From: Microlunatus capsulatus
GTDB lineage: Bacteria; Actinomycetota; Actinomycetes; Propionibacteriales; Propionibacteriaceae
Reading direction: 5' to 3'
Length of the DNA: 64,000 bases
Assembly: GCF_017876495.1 (NCBI RefSeq)
Contig: NZ_JAGIOB010000001.1
Span: 248,001 to 312,000, forward strand
A program made the translations under genes and the position numbers. Of the stretch, positions 47,971-56,128 are shown one piece after another. The stretch's first letter is position 1; the number at the start of each line of letters is the position of its first letter. The notes beneath the pieces were generated by a model. That model was not told where the DNA came from, searched no databases, and was given only the letters and a program-made list of their open reading frames with translations.

Positions 47971-49191
47971 TCAGTCCCAGGCGGGCGTGGCCGGGCCGTC
48001 GCCGAAGTCCGGGACCAGCAGCCGCACGCCGCCCTGACGGGCGGAGTCCCAGGCGACGATGCCGGGCAGCGTGAACCGGGCGGCCTTCCAGGCGCTGACC
48101 GGCGGGTGGGTGCGGGTGGTCACCGCCCGGACGAAGTCGTCGGCCAGGAAGTGGTGGCTCCCCTCGTGCCCGTTGTGGGCGCCCTCGTACTCCTGCGGCA
48201 GCCGCGAGCGGTCCTGCACCGGGGCCGTGCCCGAGCTGAAGCTCTGCATGAGCGCCGGGTCGACGTCGCCGAAGCCCTCGGGGATCTGCCCGCCGCGGGT
48301 GTAGAAGAGGTCGCTGATGTCGCGGGTCTCGCCCTTGGCGTAGTCCTCGCCCTCGGTCTTGACGCTCAGCGTGGCGCCGTGGCCGCTCTGCTCGAAGACC
48401 TGCTCGGTGCCGTAGAACCGGAACCGCGACTCGTGGCCCTGCCAGTAGCCGAGGCGGCGGAACTCGTTGTGCCGCATGGTCCCGCCGTCGGCGAACTCGA
48501 TCAGCGACGTCATGTTGGAGAACTCGTTCTGCCAGCGGGAGACCTCGCGGTCGAAGACCCCGTCCCCGCGGTCGTCGCGGATGCCGATGCAGCTCACCGA
48601 GGTGGCGTAGGTCGGCAGGGCGCCGAGCACGCCGCCGATGGCGTGGGTCGGGTAGAGCATGGGCGGGTAGCTGGCGGTGCTCTTCCAGTCGTCGCCGCCG
48701 CTGTACTGGTAGGCGGCGTAGAAGCCGTTGTCCATGTCGTGCAGGTAGTCGCCCTCGGAGTAGAAGACGCGGCCGAAGGCGCCCTCGGCGACCTGCTTGC
48801 GGGCCCAGACGACGGCCGGGTTGTAGTAGCTCGTCTCCCCCATCATGTAGATGAGGCCGGTCTCCTCGACCTTCTTGACGATGGCCTCGATCTCCTCGAC
48901 GCTCACCGCCATCGGGACCGCCGAGTAGACGTTCTTCCCGGCGTCGAGCGCCTTCAGCACGATCGGGCCGTGGCTCCAGCGCTGGGTCAGCACGGCGACC
49001 GAGTCGACGTCGGAGGCCAGCATCTCGTCGATGTCGGCGAAGGTGCCGGCCAGCCCGAAGCGCTCGACGTGCTCCGCCGCCCGCTCGGGGACGAGGTCGG
49101 TGACGTAGACCTCCTCGACATCGGGGTGGAGCTGCCACAGGGACAAGAAGCTCCGGGCGAACTGCCCTGTACCGATGACGCCGATCTTCAC
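47971..49191 (-). CDS. Gfo/Idh/MocA-family protein without the EKP lysine
   Basis: The 406-residue protein has the N-terminal Rossmann fold (VKIGVIGTGQFARSFLS, GxGxxA motif) and the C-terminal GFO/IDH domain. The usual EKP motif after the sixth strand is replaced by AVP (residues 91-93 in KNVYSAVPMAVSVEE), so the catalytic lysine of sugar dehydrogenases is missing. A valine at this position and the YMMGETSYYN segment are reminiscent of GH109-type NAD-dependent hydrolases. GTG start inside the GH78 stop (GTGA) with AGAGGAG upstream; last gene of the operon. Confidence 0.85.
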   Translation of the reverse strand: MKIGVIGTGQFARSFLSLWQLHPDVEEVYVTDLVPERAAEHVERFGLAGTFADIDEMLASDVDSVAVLTQRWSHGPIVLKALDAGKNVYSAVPMAVSVEEIEAIVKKVEETGLIYMMGETSYYNPAVVWARKQVAEGAFGRVFYSEGDYLHDMDNGFYAAYQYSGGDDWKSTASYPPMLYPTHAIGGVLGALPTYATSVSCIGIRDDRGDGVFDREVSRWQNEFSNMTSLIEFADGGTMRHNEFRRLGYWQGHESRFRFYGTEQVFEQSGHGATLSVKTEGEDYAKGETRDISDLFYTRGGQIPEGFGDVDPALMQSFSSGTAPVQDRSRLPQEYEGAHNGHEGSHHFLADDFVRAVTTRTHPPVSAWKAARFTLPGIVAWDSARQGGVRLLVPDFGDGPATPAWD

Positions 49192-51545
49192 GATGCAGAC
49201 TCCTCTGTCCTGGTGGTGGTCGCGGGCCCGGTGGCCGCGGCCCCATCGTCGCACCGGGGCCGGTGGCGGTGGTCGGGCGACCCACCCCCGGGACGTGTCC
49301 GGACCGGGGCCGGGACGTCGACGTGGTGGGTCCACTCCCCCGGGCCGGCGGCGAAGGGCGCGACGCCGGGCAGGTGCACGTGCGCGGTGCTGCCGGGCGG
49401 CACGGTGACGGTGACCTCCACCGCGGCCCCGGTCCGCCGCCAGGCGGCGCCCAGCCGTCCCCGGGGGCCCTGCCGGTGGTAGGCCGCGTGCCCCAGCCCG
49501 GACCCGGTAAGCGCCGGCGCGACGACGAACTCCCGCCACTGCGGTGCGCTCATCCGCACGCCCGCGACGTCCTCGTAGAGCCAGCGCGCCATCGCCCCCA
49601 TGAAGTAGTGGTTCCGGGACCGCTCGACCGGCCCCCACATCTCGAGCATCGTCGTCTCGCCCGCCTCCTTCCAGGCGCCCCAGCTGGGGGCGTCGGTGCC
49701 GGTGGCGACGGCGAGGGCGACGTCGGCCCGCCCGGCTCGGGTGAGCACGCCGAAGAGCTCGGAGAGGCCGAGGCATCCGGTGTCGTGACGCAGGCCGCGG
49801 GCCTCCAGCTCCTCGACCAGCCGCCCCACCACCGCGTCGACGTGACCGGGCGGGGTGATGCCGAAGGCCACCGGCAAGATGTTCGAAGCCTGCCGGTACC
49901 GCGGCTCGCGCTCGCTGCGGTAGCAGCCCGCGACCGGGTCGAGGAAGGCCTGGTTGACCGCGGCCGCCAGGGCGTCGGCCGCGGCTCGGAGCTCGGCCGC
50001 CTCCCCGCCCGTCCCGTCGCCGGCTCCGTGCCGCTCCAGCAGGGCGGCGCCGGCGCGCAGCCCGCGAACCAGGTAGCAGCTCGCCGCGATCCGGAGGTCG
50101 TCCTCGGGCGGGGTGCCCTCGGTGCCCGGGGCCAGGTAGTCCCCGAGCACCCCGACGACCAGGCCCGAGGGATCGACCCGGGCCAGCTCGCGCCGCAGGT
50201 AGCGCAGCAGGGGCTCGCGGTGGCGCTCGACCACCGCGGGCAGGCCGTACCAGCTGTCGAGCCGCTCGAGCAGATAGGGGTAGAGCGTCGTCCACTCCGG
50301 CGCCTCGATGTAACCCCAGCCGGGGGTGGGGGCCATCACCGGCAGCTGGCCGTCCTCGGCCTGGCCGTCGGCGAGGTCGTCGAGCCACTTCACCAGCAGG
50401 TGCTGCAGGTCGAGCTGGTGCAGCATCGCCTCCAGCGCCACCTGGGCGTCGCCGGTCCAGCCGTTCTTCTCGTAGACCGGGGTGTCGGTCGGCAGGTGGT
50501 GCAGGTTGTTCACCACCGTCGCCCGCATGGCGGTGTCGATCCAGGTGAGGACCTCGTCGTCGCAGGAGAAGGTGCTCGCGGTCGCGACGTCGGTGTGCGC
50601 GTGCTGGGCCAGCAGCTCCAGCTGGTCGGGGTGCTCGACGCCGCTCACCTCGGCGTAGCGGAACCCGGTCCAGGTGAACCGCGGCTCCCAGCTGCCGCCG
50701 CCCTCGGCGACGACGAACTCGTGCACGTCCAGCCGTTCGGAGTGAACGTGCGGGTTCTCCAGCAGCACACCGCCCGCGTCGGCCCGCTCGCCGAGCCGCA
50801 GGGTGATCCGGCGGCCCGCGTCGAGGTCCGGTGCGCTGACCTTGACCCAGCCGGCCAGCTGGCGGCCGAAGTCGGCGACCAGCGGGGCCTCGCCGCCGCC
50901 GCTCCAGGCCACCACGGGGTGCGAGGCGGTGACGCGGACGGGCTCGTGCGACCGCGGCACGAGCAGCCCGGCCGGCGGGGTGCCCCGGTGCACCGGGGAC
51001 CAGCCGGAGGCGTCGAAGCCGGGCCGGTCCCAGCCGGTCGGCTCCCGCCGGGCGTCGAAGGTCTCGCCCTCGTAGAGGGAGTCGAAGCGGGTGCCGCCGG
51101 GCGCCCACCGCCACGCGTCGTCGCTGACCACCACCCCCAGCTGCTCCCCGTCGGCGCCCAGCAGCTCCAGCTGCACCAGCGCCATCCGGAGGCCGCGCCA
51201 CGGCGCCTCGTGCCAGCCCCAGACGTTGGGGGTGGTCATGGCGTAGAAGCCTCGGCCCAGCTCGACGCCGAGCACGGCGGGACCCGGCTCCAGCGCCACC
51301 GGGTAGCTGCTGTGGGCGATCCGCCGGTCGTAGGCGCTGATGCCCGACTCCAGGCGGGCGTCGGAGACCGGCACGCCGTCGAGGGTGGTGCGGTGCAGCC
51401 CCAGGCCGGCGACGTGCAGCAGACCCGCGACCGTGCCGGCCGGGACGGTGAGCTCGCGGCGCAGCAGCGGCGCCACGGGCCCGTCGTCCCCGCTGGTGAT
51501 CCAGTGGCCCTGCCAGCGGACCCGCGACCCCGGTGCCGCCGTCAC
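49188..51545 (-). CDS. GH78 family alpha-L-rhamnosidase-like enzyme (cytoplasmic)
   Basis: The 785-residue protein has the GH78 order: an N-terminal Bac_rhamnosid_N-like beta domain (about 40-200), a concanavalin-like part (200-320), an (alpha/alpha)6 barrel from about 330 and a C-terminal beta domain. The key motif is DTPVYEKNGWTGDAQ (354-368), equivalent to the DxxxRxERxxW.GD motif of the family, and GWGYIEAPEW (409-418) follows. No signal peptide, so it acts on glycosides already imported. GTGA overlaps at both ends. Confidence 0.88.
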   Translation of the reverse strand: MTAAPGSRVRWQGHWITSGDDGPVAPLLRRELTVPAGTVAGLLHVAGLGLHRTTLDGVPVSDARLESGISAYDRRIAHSSYPVALEPGPAVLGVELGRGFYAMTTPNVWGWHEAPWRGLRMALVQLELLGADGEQLGVVVSDDAWRWAPGGTRFDSLYEGETFDARREPTGWDRPGFDASGWSPVHRGTPPAGLLVPRSHEPVRVTASHPVVAWSGGGEAPLVADFGRQLAGWVKVSAPDLDAGRRITLRLGERADAGGVLLENPHVHSERLDVHEFVVAEGGGSWEPRFTWTGFRYAEVSGVEHPDQLELLAQHAHTDVATASTFSCDDEVLTWIDTAMRATVVNNLHHLPTDTPVYEKNGWTGDAQVALEAMLHQLDLQHLLVKWLDDLADGQAEDGQLPVMAPTPGWGYIEAPEWTTLYPYLLERLDSWYGLPAVVERHREPLLRYLRRELARVDPSGLVVGVLGDYLAPGTEGTPPEDDLRIAASCYLVRGLRAGAALLERHGAGDGTGGEAAELRAAADALAAAVNQAFLDPVAGCYRSEREPRYRQASNILPVAFGITPPGHVDAVVGRLVEELEARGLRHDTGCLGLSELFGVLTRAGRADVALAVATGTDAPSWGAWKEAGETTMLEMWGPVERSRNHYFMGAMARWLYEDVAGVRMSAPQWREFVVAPALTGSGLGHAAYHRQGPRGRLGAAWRRTGAAVEVTVTVPPGSTAHVHLPGVAPFAAGPGEWTHHVDVPAPVRTRPGGGSPDHRHRPRCDDGAAATGPATTTRTEESAS

Positions 51546-52444
51546 ATCTTCACCGCGCTCTGCGACAGGCCCGAGACGAAGTAGCGCATCAGCACCAGCA
51601 CGAGCACGGCGATGGGCAGCGAGGCGATGGTGAACGCCGCCAGCTGGATGTTGAAGGTGTCGAGGTTCGGCGAGAAGGCCGGCGGGGTGAAGCCGGTGAT
51701 CGCCACGGACACCGTCGACCCCTCCCCCTGCAGCACCAGCGAGGGGAGCACGTAGTCGCCGTAGAGCCCGACGACGTTGAGCAGGGCCAGCGCGATCACC
51801 AGCGGCCGGGCCAGCGGCAGCGCGATGTAGACGAACTGCCACAGGTGGCCGGCGCCGTCGAGCTTCGCCGCCTCGAACAGCTCCTCGGGGATGGCCTCGA
51901 CGGCGCTGCGGAGCACGACGACGCCCAGCGCCTGCCCACCCGCGAGGTAGGGCAGGATCAGCCCCCACGAGGTGCCCACCAGCCCGAAGTCCACGATCTG
52001 CACGTAGAGCGGGATGAGGGTGATGAAGCCGGGGATCAGCAGCAGGCCGAAGACGGCGTAGAACCAGACCTCCTTCTCGCGGAACCGGAGCCGGGCGAAG
52101 GCGTAGCCGCTGGCCGCCGTGGTCACGGCGATGCCCAGCACGGCCAGGCCGACGACCAGCAGGGTCCGCGGGTAGGCGTAGCCGCTGGCCTCCCAGGCGA
52201 ACTGGAAGTTCTGCCACCGGGGCGCGCTGGTCGGCGCGAAGGGCGACGTCTGCATCTCGGGCCCGCTGCGCAGCGCGTTGTTGACCATGAAGTAGATCGG
52301 CACGTAGCTCAGCAGGGCCACCAGGCCCAGGACGACGTTGGCCGTGACCGAGAGCCGACGGCGGGGCCGGCGCCGCGCGGGCACGGCACGGGCCGTCGCG
52401 GTGCGGTCGACGGCGGGGGCCCGGAGGGTGGTGGAGGTGGTCAT
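51542..52444 (-). CDS. Carbohydrate ABC transporter permease, MalG/CUT1 type
   Basis: A 300-residue membrane protein with about six helices. The EAA loop of CUT1 permeases is visible as EELFEAAKLDGAGHLWQFVY followed by IALPLARP. The N-terminal 30 residues are basic and Ala-rich. The ATG overlaps the preceding stop (ATGA) and its own stop overlaps the GH78 start (GTGA). It forms the transmembrane pore with the permease at 52441. Confidence 0.92.
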   Translation of the reverse strand: MTTSTTLRAPAVDRTATARAVPARRRPRRRLSVTANVVLGLVALLSYVPIYFMVNNALRSGPEMQTSPFAPTSAPRWQNFQFAWEASGYAYPRTLLVVGLAVLGIAVTTAASGYAFARLRFREKEVWFYAVFGLLLIPGFITLIPLYVQIVDFGLVGTSWGLILPYLAGGQALGVVVLRSAVEAIPEELFEAAKLDGAGHLWQFVYIALPLARPLVIALALLNVVGLYGDYVLPSLVLQGEGSTVSVAITGFTPPAFSPNLDTFNIQLAAFTIASLPIAVLVLVLMRYFVSGLSQSAVKM

Positions 52445-53352
52445 CGGTCCGTCCTCAGCACGCGCATGTTGACGATGGAGAGGGCCAGCACCACGACGAA
52501 GAGGATGGTGCCGACGGCCATGCCGAAGCCGTAGTTCCCGTAGGTGATGGCCCCCTGGTACATGTAGAGCACCGGGGTGAGGGTCGCGTTGCCCGGACCT
52601 CCGCCGGTCAGCAGCAGCGGCACCATGAGGTTCTGGGTGACGCCGATGATGCTGAGCACCAGCAGCAGCTTCCACTGGCCGAAGGTGAGCGGCACCTCGA
52701 GCCGGGTGAACTGCTTCCAGCGCCCCGCCCCGTCCAGGGCCGAGGCCTCGAGCACCTCGCTGGGGATGGCCTTGAGGCCGGCGTAGAAGATCAGCACGTT
52801 GAACGCCGACACCCACGGGAAGCCCAGGAAGATCAGCGCCCATAGGGCGAAGCGCGGGTCGGCGATCCAGCTGCGGGTCAGCGACTCGAGGCCGACGCCC
52901 GCCAGCACCCGGTTGATCGGGCCCTCGGGACCGTAGAGGAACTGCCAGATGAGCACCGAGACCACGGGTGGGATGATCAGCGGCGCGGTGAAGACCGCGC
53001 GCCAGAAGTACTGCAGCCGCTCCGAGCGCAGCCGGAAGATCAGCTCCGCGACCACGAACGACGGCACGGTGGCCAGCGGCACCCCGACGGCGGTCCAGAT
53101 CGCGACGTTGACCGCCGACCGGCGGAAGTCCGCGTCGGCGAACACGTCGACGAAGTTCTGCAGTCCCACCCACTCGGGGGCGTTGAAGCCGTCCCAGCGG
53201 GTCAGCGAGGTGTAACCGGCGCGCACCGCCGGGTAGTAGCAGAACAGCACGACCAGCACGAGGGTGGGCGCGAGGAAGCCGACCGCCGCGACCCGCTCCA
53301 GCACCTGGCGACGGACCGGTGGCCGCCGCTGCTGGGCGACGACCGCGCTCAT
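52441..53352 (-). CDS. Carbohydrate ABC transporter permease, MalF/UgpA type
   Basis: A 303-residue protein with about six helices starting near residue 25. The EAA loop reads EVLEASALDGAGRWKQFTRL before EVPLT. Its ATG overlaps the stop of the solute-binding protein (ATGA). Together with the next permease it gives a complete CUT1 membrane part; no ATPase gene is present in the cluster, so a shared ATPase such as MsiK is expected from elsewhere in the genome. Confidence 0.92.
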   Translation of the reverse strand: MSAVVAQQRRPPVRRQVLERVAAVGFLAPTLVLVVLFCYYPAVRAGYTSLTRWDGFNAPEWVGLQNFVDVFADADFRRSAVNVAIWTAVGVPLATVPSFVVAELIFRLRSERLQYFWRAVFTAPLIIPPVVSVLIWQFLYGPEGPINRVLAGVGLESLTRSWIADPRFALWALIFLGFPWVSAFNVLIFYAGLKAIPSEVLEASALDGAGRWKQFTRLEVPLTFGQWKLLLVLSIIGVTQNLMVPLLLTGGGPGNATLTPVLYMYQGAITYGNYGFGMAVGTILFVVVLALSIVNMRVLRTDR

Positions 53353-54878
53353 GCCGGGTACTGGTCGAAGTCGACGGGGTTGGCGCGCAGGTACTCCTGC
53401 AGGCCCTTGTCGATGATCTGGGGGTACTTGGTGCTCACCTCGTCCATCCCGACCTGGCCGAGCAGGAACTGCTGGAACAGGCGCGAGACCTGGTCCGCCG
53501 CCTCGGTGGAGAACTCCGCCCCACCGCTCACCGCGTAGATCGGCTCGGCCGCGAGCGCGGCCAGGTCCTTCATGGACGCCGGCGGCGTCGTGCCCTGGAA
53601 GGTCGGCAGGAAGGCTCCGCGCTCGTTGCAGATCGCCTGGTTCCACTGCGGGGTGGAGAAGAACTTCATCCAGGAGACGACGGCGTCGAGCTTGCCCTCC
53701 TCCTTCAGCGTCGAGTCCGAGCGGTCGGTGGACACGTGGAACTGCCAGGCCGCCGACGGGCCGGAGACGGCGTTGGAGCTGTCGTAGTCGGTGGCGTTCT
53801 CGTAGGAGCCCGCCATAGCCGGCCAGGGGAAGGAGCCGACCTCGAAGTCGGAGCCGTTGTCGGCCACCGCACCCGGCGCCCAGGTGCCGTCGTAGATCAT
53901 CGCCACCTTCTCGGCCGCGAAGTAGGTGCCCGGCTCGGGCGAGCCGGTCGGCGGGTTCGGCGGCAGCTGCATGATCGTCTTGTCGCAGAAGTCGAAGAGC
54001 TGCTTGGCGACCGGCCACCAGGCCAGCACCCCGGGGTTCTGCCGCGGGTCCAGCAGACCCTTCTTGTAGGCCACGGCCACGTCGGTGACCGAGATGCCCG
54101 GCTCGGCGGAGTAGGCGTCGATCTTCTCGAGCGTCTCGCGGCCCAGCATGTTGCCGAGGAAGATGCGCGACACCCAGCCGAAGCCGCTGGTGATCGGCTG
54201 GATGGCCAGCGGGGTCACGCCCCGCGCCGACAGCGCCCGGCAGACCTCCAGCAGCTCGGCCCAGGTGGTGGGCGGGGTCAGGCCGGCGTCGGCGAACATC
54301 TTCACGTTGTAGAAGAAGGCCGTCCCGACGAAGTCGCCGTTGTTCGTGTAGAGCGTCTCGGGGTTGACGGCGGTGGTCGCGTAGACCGAGGTGTTGAAGA
54401 CGTCGCGCCAGCGGGTGTTGCCCTCGACGAAGGGGTTGGGCTGGTCCATGTAGGCGTTGAGGTTGGTGGCGACGCCCTTGGGGAACGAGGTCTTGACCAG
54501 CGGGGCCTGCTGCCACCACACGTCGGGCAGCTGGCCGCCGGTCGCGGCGGTCTTCATCTGGTCGACCTCGTAGGTGTACTCCGAGCCGAGGAACTTCACG
54601 GTGATGCCCGGGTAGAGCTTGGTGAACTCCTCGGCGGCCTTGCCGAACTGCTGGAGCTTCGCCGTGCCGGGTGCGAGCTTCACGCCCTCGACCGCCGGCG
54701 TGTACCCCTGCGCGCCCATCGTGATGGTGCCCTTCCACGTGAGGTCGGGCAGACCGTCGGCGCGGGTGGCGACCGACCCGCTGCCGGTCGGCCCGCCGGC
54801 GCTGGTGCTGCAGCCGGCCAGGGCGGCCGCCCCCGCGAGGCCGGCGGTGCTCCCGAGCAGTCCACGGCGAGTGATCAT
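53349..54878 (-). CDS. Extracellular sugar-binding lipoprotein of the uptake operon
   Basis: The 509-residue protein has a Tat-type signal (MITRRGLLGSTAGLAGAAAL) with lipobox LAGC, so it is a Tat-exported lipoprotein on the outer face. The mature part is a cluster B solute-binding fold (EFTKLYPGITVKFLGSEY; AWWPVAKQLF; VAMIYDGTWAPGAV; VSWMKFFSTPQWN). ATG 54878 is preferred over ATG 54884: AGGAG then has 6-nt spacing. First gene of a five-gene operon; substrate inferred to be an L-rhamnose-containing glycoside from the GH78 partner. Confidence 0.92.
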   Translation of the reverse strand: MITRRGLLGSTAGLAGAAALAGCSTSAGGPTGSGSVATRADGLPDLTWKGTITMGAQGYTPAVEGVKLAPGTAKLQQFGKAAEEFTKLYPGITVKFLGSEYTYEVDQMKTAATGGQLPDVWWQQAPLVKTSFPKGVATNLNAYMDQPNPFVEGNTRWRDVFNTSVYATTAVNPETLYTNNGDFVGTAFFYNVKMFADAGLTPPTTWAELLEVCRALSARGVTPLAIQPITSGFGWVSRIFLGNMLGRETLEKIDAYSAEPGISVTDVAVAYKKGLLDPRQNPGVLAWWPVAKQLFDFCDKTIMQLPPNPPTGSPEPGTYFAAEKVAMIYDGTWAPGAVADNGSDFEVGSFPWPAMAGSYENATDYDSSNAVSGPSAAWQFHVSTDRSDSTLKEEGKLDAVVSWMKFFSTPQWNQAICNERGAFLPTFQGTTPPASMKDLAALAAEPIYAVSGGAEFSTEAADQVSRLFQQFLLGQVGMDEVSTKYPQIIDKGLQEYLRANPVDFDQYPA

Positions 54879-54941
54879 GTCCATCTCCTTTGACAGGTGG
54901 TTTCCCGGCCTCACCCGCGCGCTGGTGCTGTCCGCAGCGAC

Positions 54942-54953
54942 TGAATGGTTTCA
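54942..54953. promoter_or_regulatory. Candidate LacI operator TGAATGGTTTCA
   Basis: TGAA-N4-TTCA at 54942-54953, flanked by C/A to give GTTGAAACCATTCAG on the minus strand, lies just after the predicted transcription start of the operon. It resembles LacI-family operators of actinobacteria (TTGAAAC half-sites). Confidence 0.5.
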
Positions 54954-54969
54954 ACGGCCCCTGCGGGCA

Positions 54970-54999
54970 AACGTAGAACGTTCCACAGATCGACGTCAA
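54970..54999 (-). promoter_or_regulatory. Operon promoter TTGACG-N18-TACGTT with GAACGTTC palindrome
   Basis: On the minus strand TTGACG (54999-54994), an 18-bp spacer and TACGTT (54975-54970) form the best promoter in the window. The palindrome GAACGTTC (54983-54976) sits directly before the -10 box and could be a second regulator site. Transcription would begin near 54963, giving an 85-nt leader. Confidence 0.65.
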
Positions 55000-55038
55000 G
55001 GGGGTCTCGGCCGGCCCGCGTCGCCGGGTGGGTGGAGG

Positions 55039-56058
55039 TCAGGTCGTCGCGCGGACCACGAGCTGCGGGGGCACGAGCACGTGCCGGGGCTCGGCGCGGC
55101 CGGCCAGCCGCTCGACCAGCAGCCGGGCGGCGAGACCGCCCATCTCGGCGGCCTGCTGGTCCACGGTGGTGAGGCTGACGGCCCGCAGGGCGGCGGCCGG
55201 GACCCCGTCGCACCCCGCCACGGCCAGGTCGTCCGGCGCCCGCCCGCCCCGCTCCAGCAGCCGGTCCAGGACGGCGAGCGCCACCATGTCGGCGCCGGCG
55301 TGCACGGCGGTCGGCGGCGTCGGGCGGCCCAGGAGCTCGTCGACGAGGCGGCGGCCGCCCTCGGCCGACCACTCCCCCACGACGACGTCGGCCTGCAGGC
55401 CGTGCCGGCGGACGGCCTCCCGGTAGCCCGCCTCGCGGAACTCCTCGGGCAGCCCGCCGGACCGGGTCGGCTGGGTGTGGAAGGCGATCCGGCGGTGCCC
55501 GCGGCTGACGAGGTGGTCGACGGTGAGGGCGGCGCCGAGGGCGTCGTCGCTGGCCACGGAGTCGAAGGCCGGGTGGGCGCCGTGCCGGCCGAGCAGCACC
55601 AGCGGGACCTCCGCCGCCAGCTGCACCAGGTCGTCCTCCGACATCGTCGGCGTGATGAGGATCAGCCCGTCCACCTGGCGGTCGACCATGGAGCGGGCGG
55701 CCTCCAGCTGGGTGGCGCCGTCGGCGTCGGTGAGGGTGATCAACGCGCTGAACGCGCTGCGCCGGGCCTCGCGGGCGACGCCGTCGAGCAGCATCGGGAT
55801 GAAGGGGTTCCGCGGGTCGAGGGAGGAGACGCCGAGGGTCCGGGTGCCGGTGCGCATGCTCTGCGCCGACACCATCGGCCGGTACCCCAGCTCGGAGACC
55901 GCGGTCTCGACCCGCTCGCGCATGGAGGGGCTCACGCCGTAGGCGTTGCGCAGCACCTTGGACACGGCCGCCGGCGACACCGCGGCCCGGCGGGCCACGT
56001 CGACGATGGTCGGTCGCCGACCGGCGGGTCGGGGGCCCGTGGTGCGGGCGGCAGCCAT
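55039..56058 (-). CDS. LacI-family transcriptional regulator of the glycoside operon
   Basis: The 339-residue protein has the LacI N-terminal HTH and hinge: TIVDVARRAAVSPAAVSKVLRN with ERVETAVSELGYRPM (residues about 17-63), then a periplasmic-binding-protein-like effector domain (TRTLGVSSLDPRNPFIPMLL to the end). It lies directly upstream of the operon on the same strand. A minus-strand TAGGCT at 56119-56114 is a likely -10 box for its own transcript. It is the expected repressor that releases operon operators when sugar is bound. Confidence 0.92.
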   Translation of the reverse strand: MAAARTTGPRPAGRRPTIVDVARRAAVSPAAVSKVLRNAYGVSPSMRERVETAVSELGYRPMVSAQSMRTGTRTLGVSSLDPRNPFIPMLLDGVAREARRSAFSALITLTDADGATQLEAARSMVDRQVDGLILITPTMSEDDLVQLAAEVPLVLLGRHGAHPAFDSVASDDALGAALTVDHLVSRGHRRIAFHTQPTRSGGLPEEFREAGYREAVRRHGLQADVVVGEWSAEGGRRLVDELLGRPTPPTAVHAGADMVALAVLDRLLERGGRAPDDLAVAGCDGVPAAALRAVSLTTVDQQAAEMGGLAARLLVERLAGRAEPRHVLVPPQLVVRATT

Positions 56059-56128
56059 GGTCTCGCTTCTCTCGACGGGTCGGGGCGCGGTGGGCCGGGC
56101 CGCCGCTCGCCGCTGAGCCTAGTGCCGC

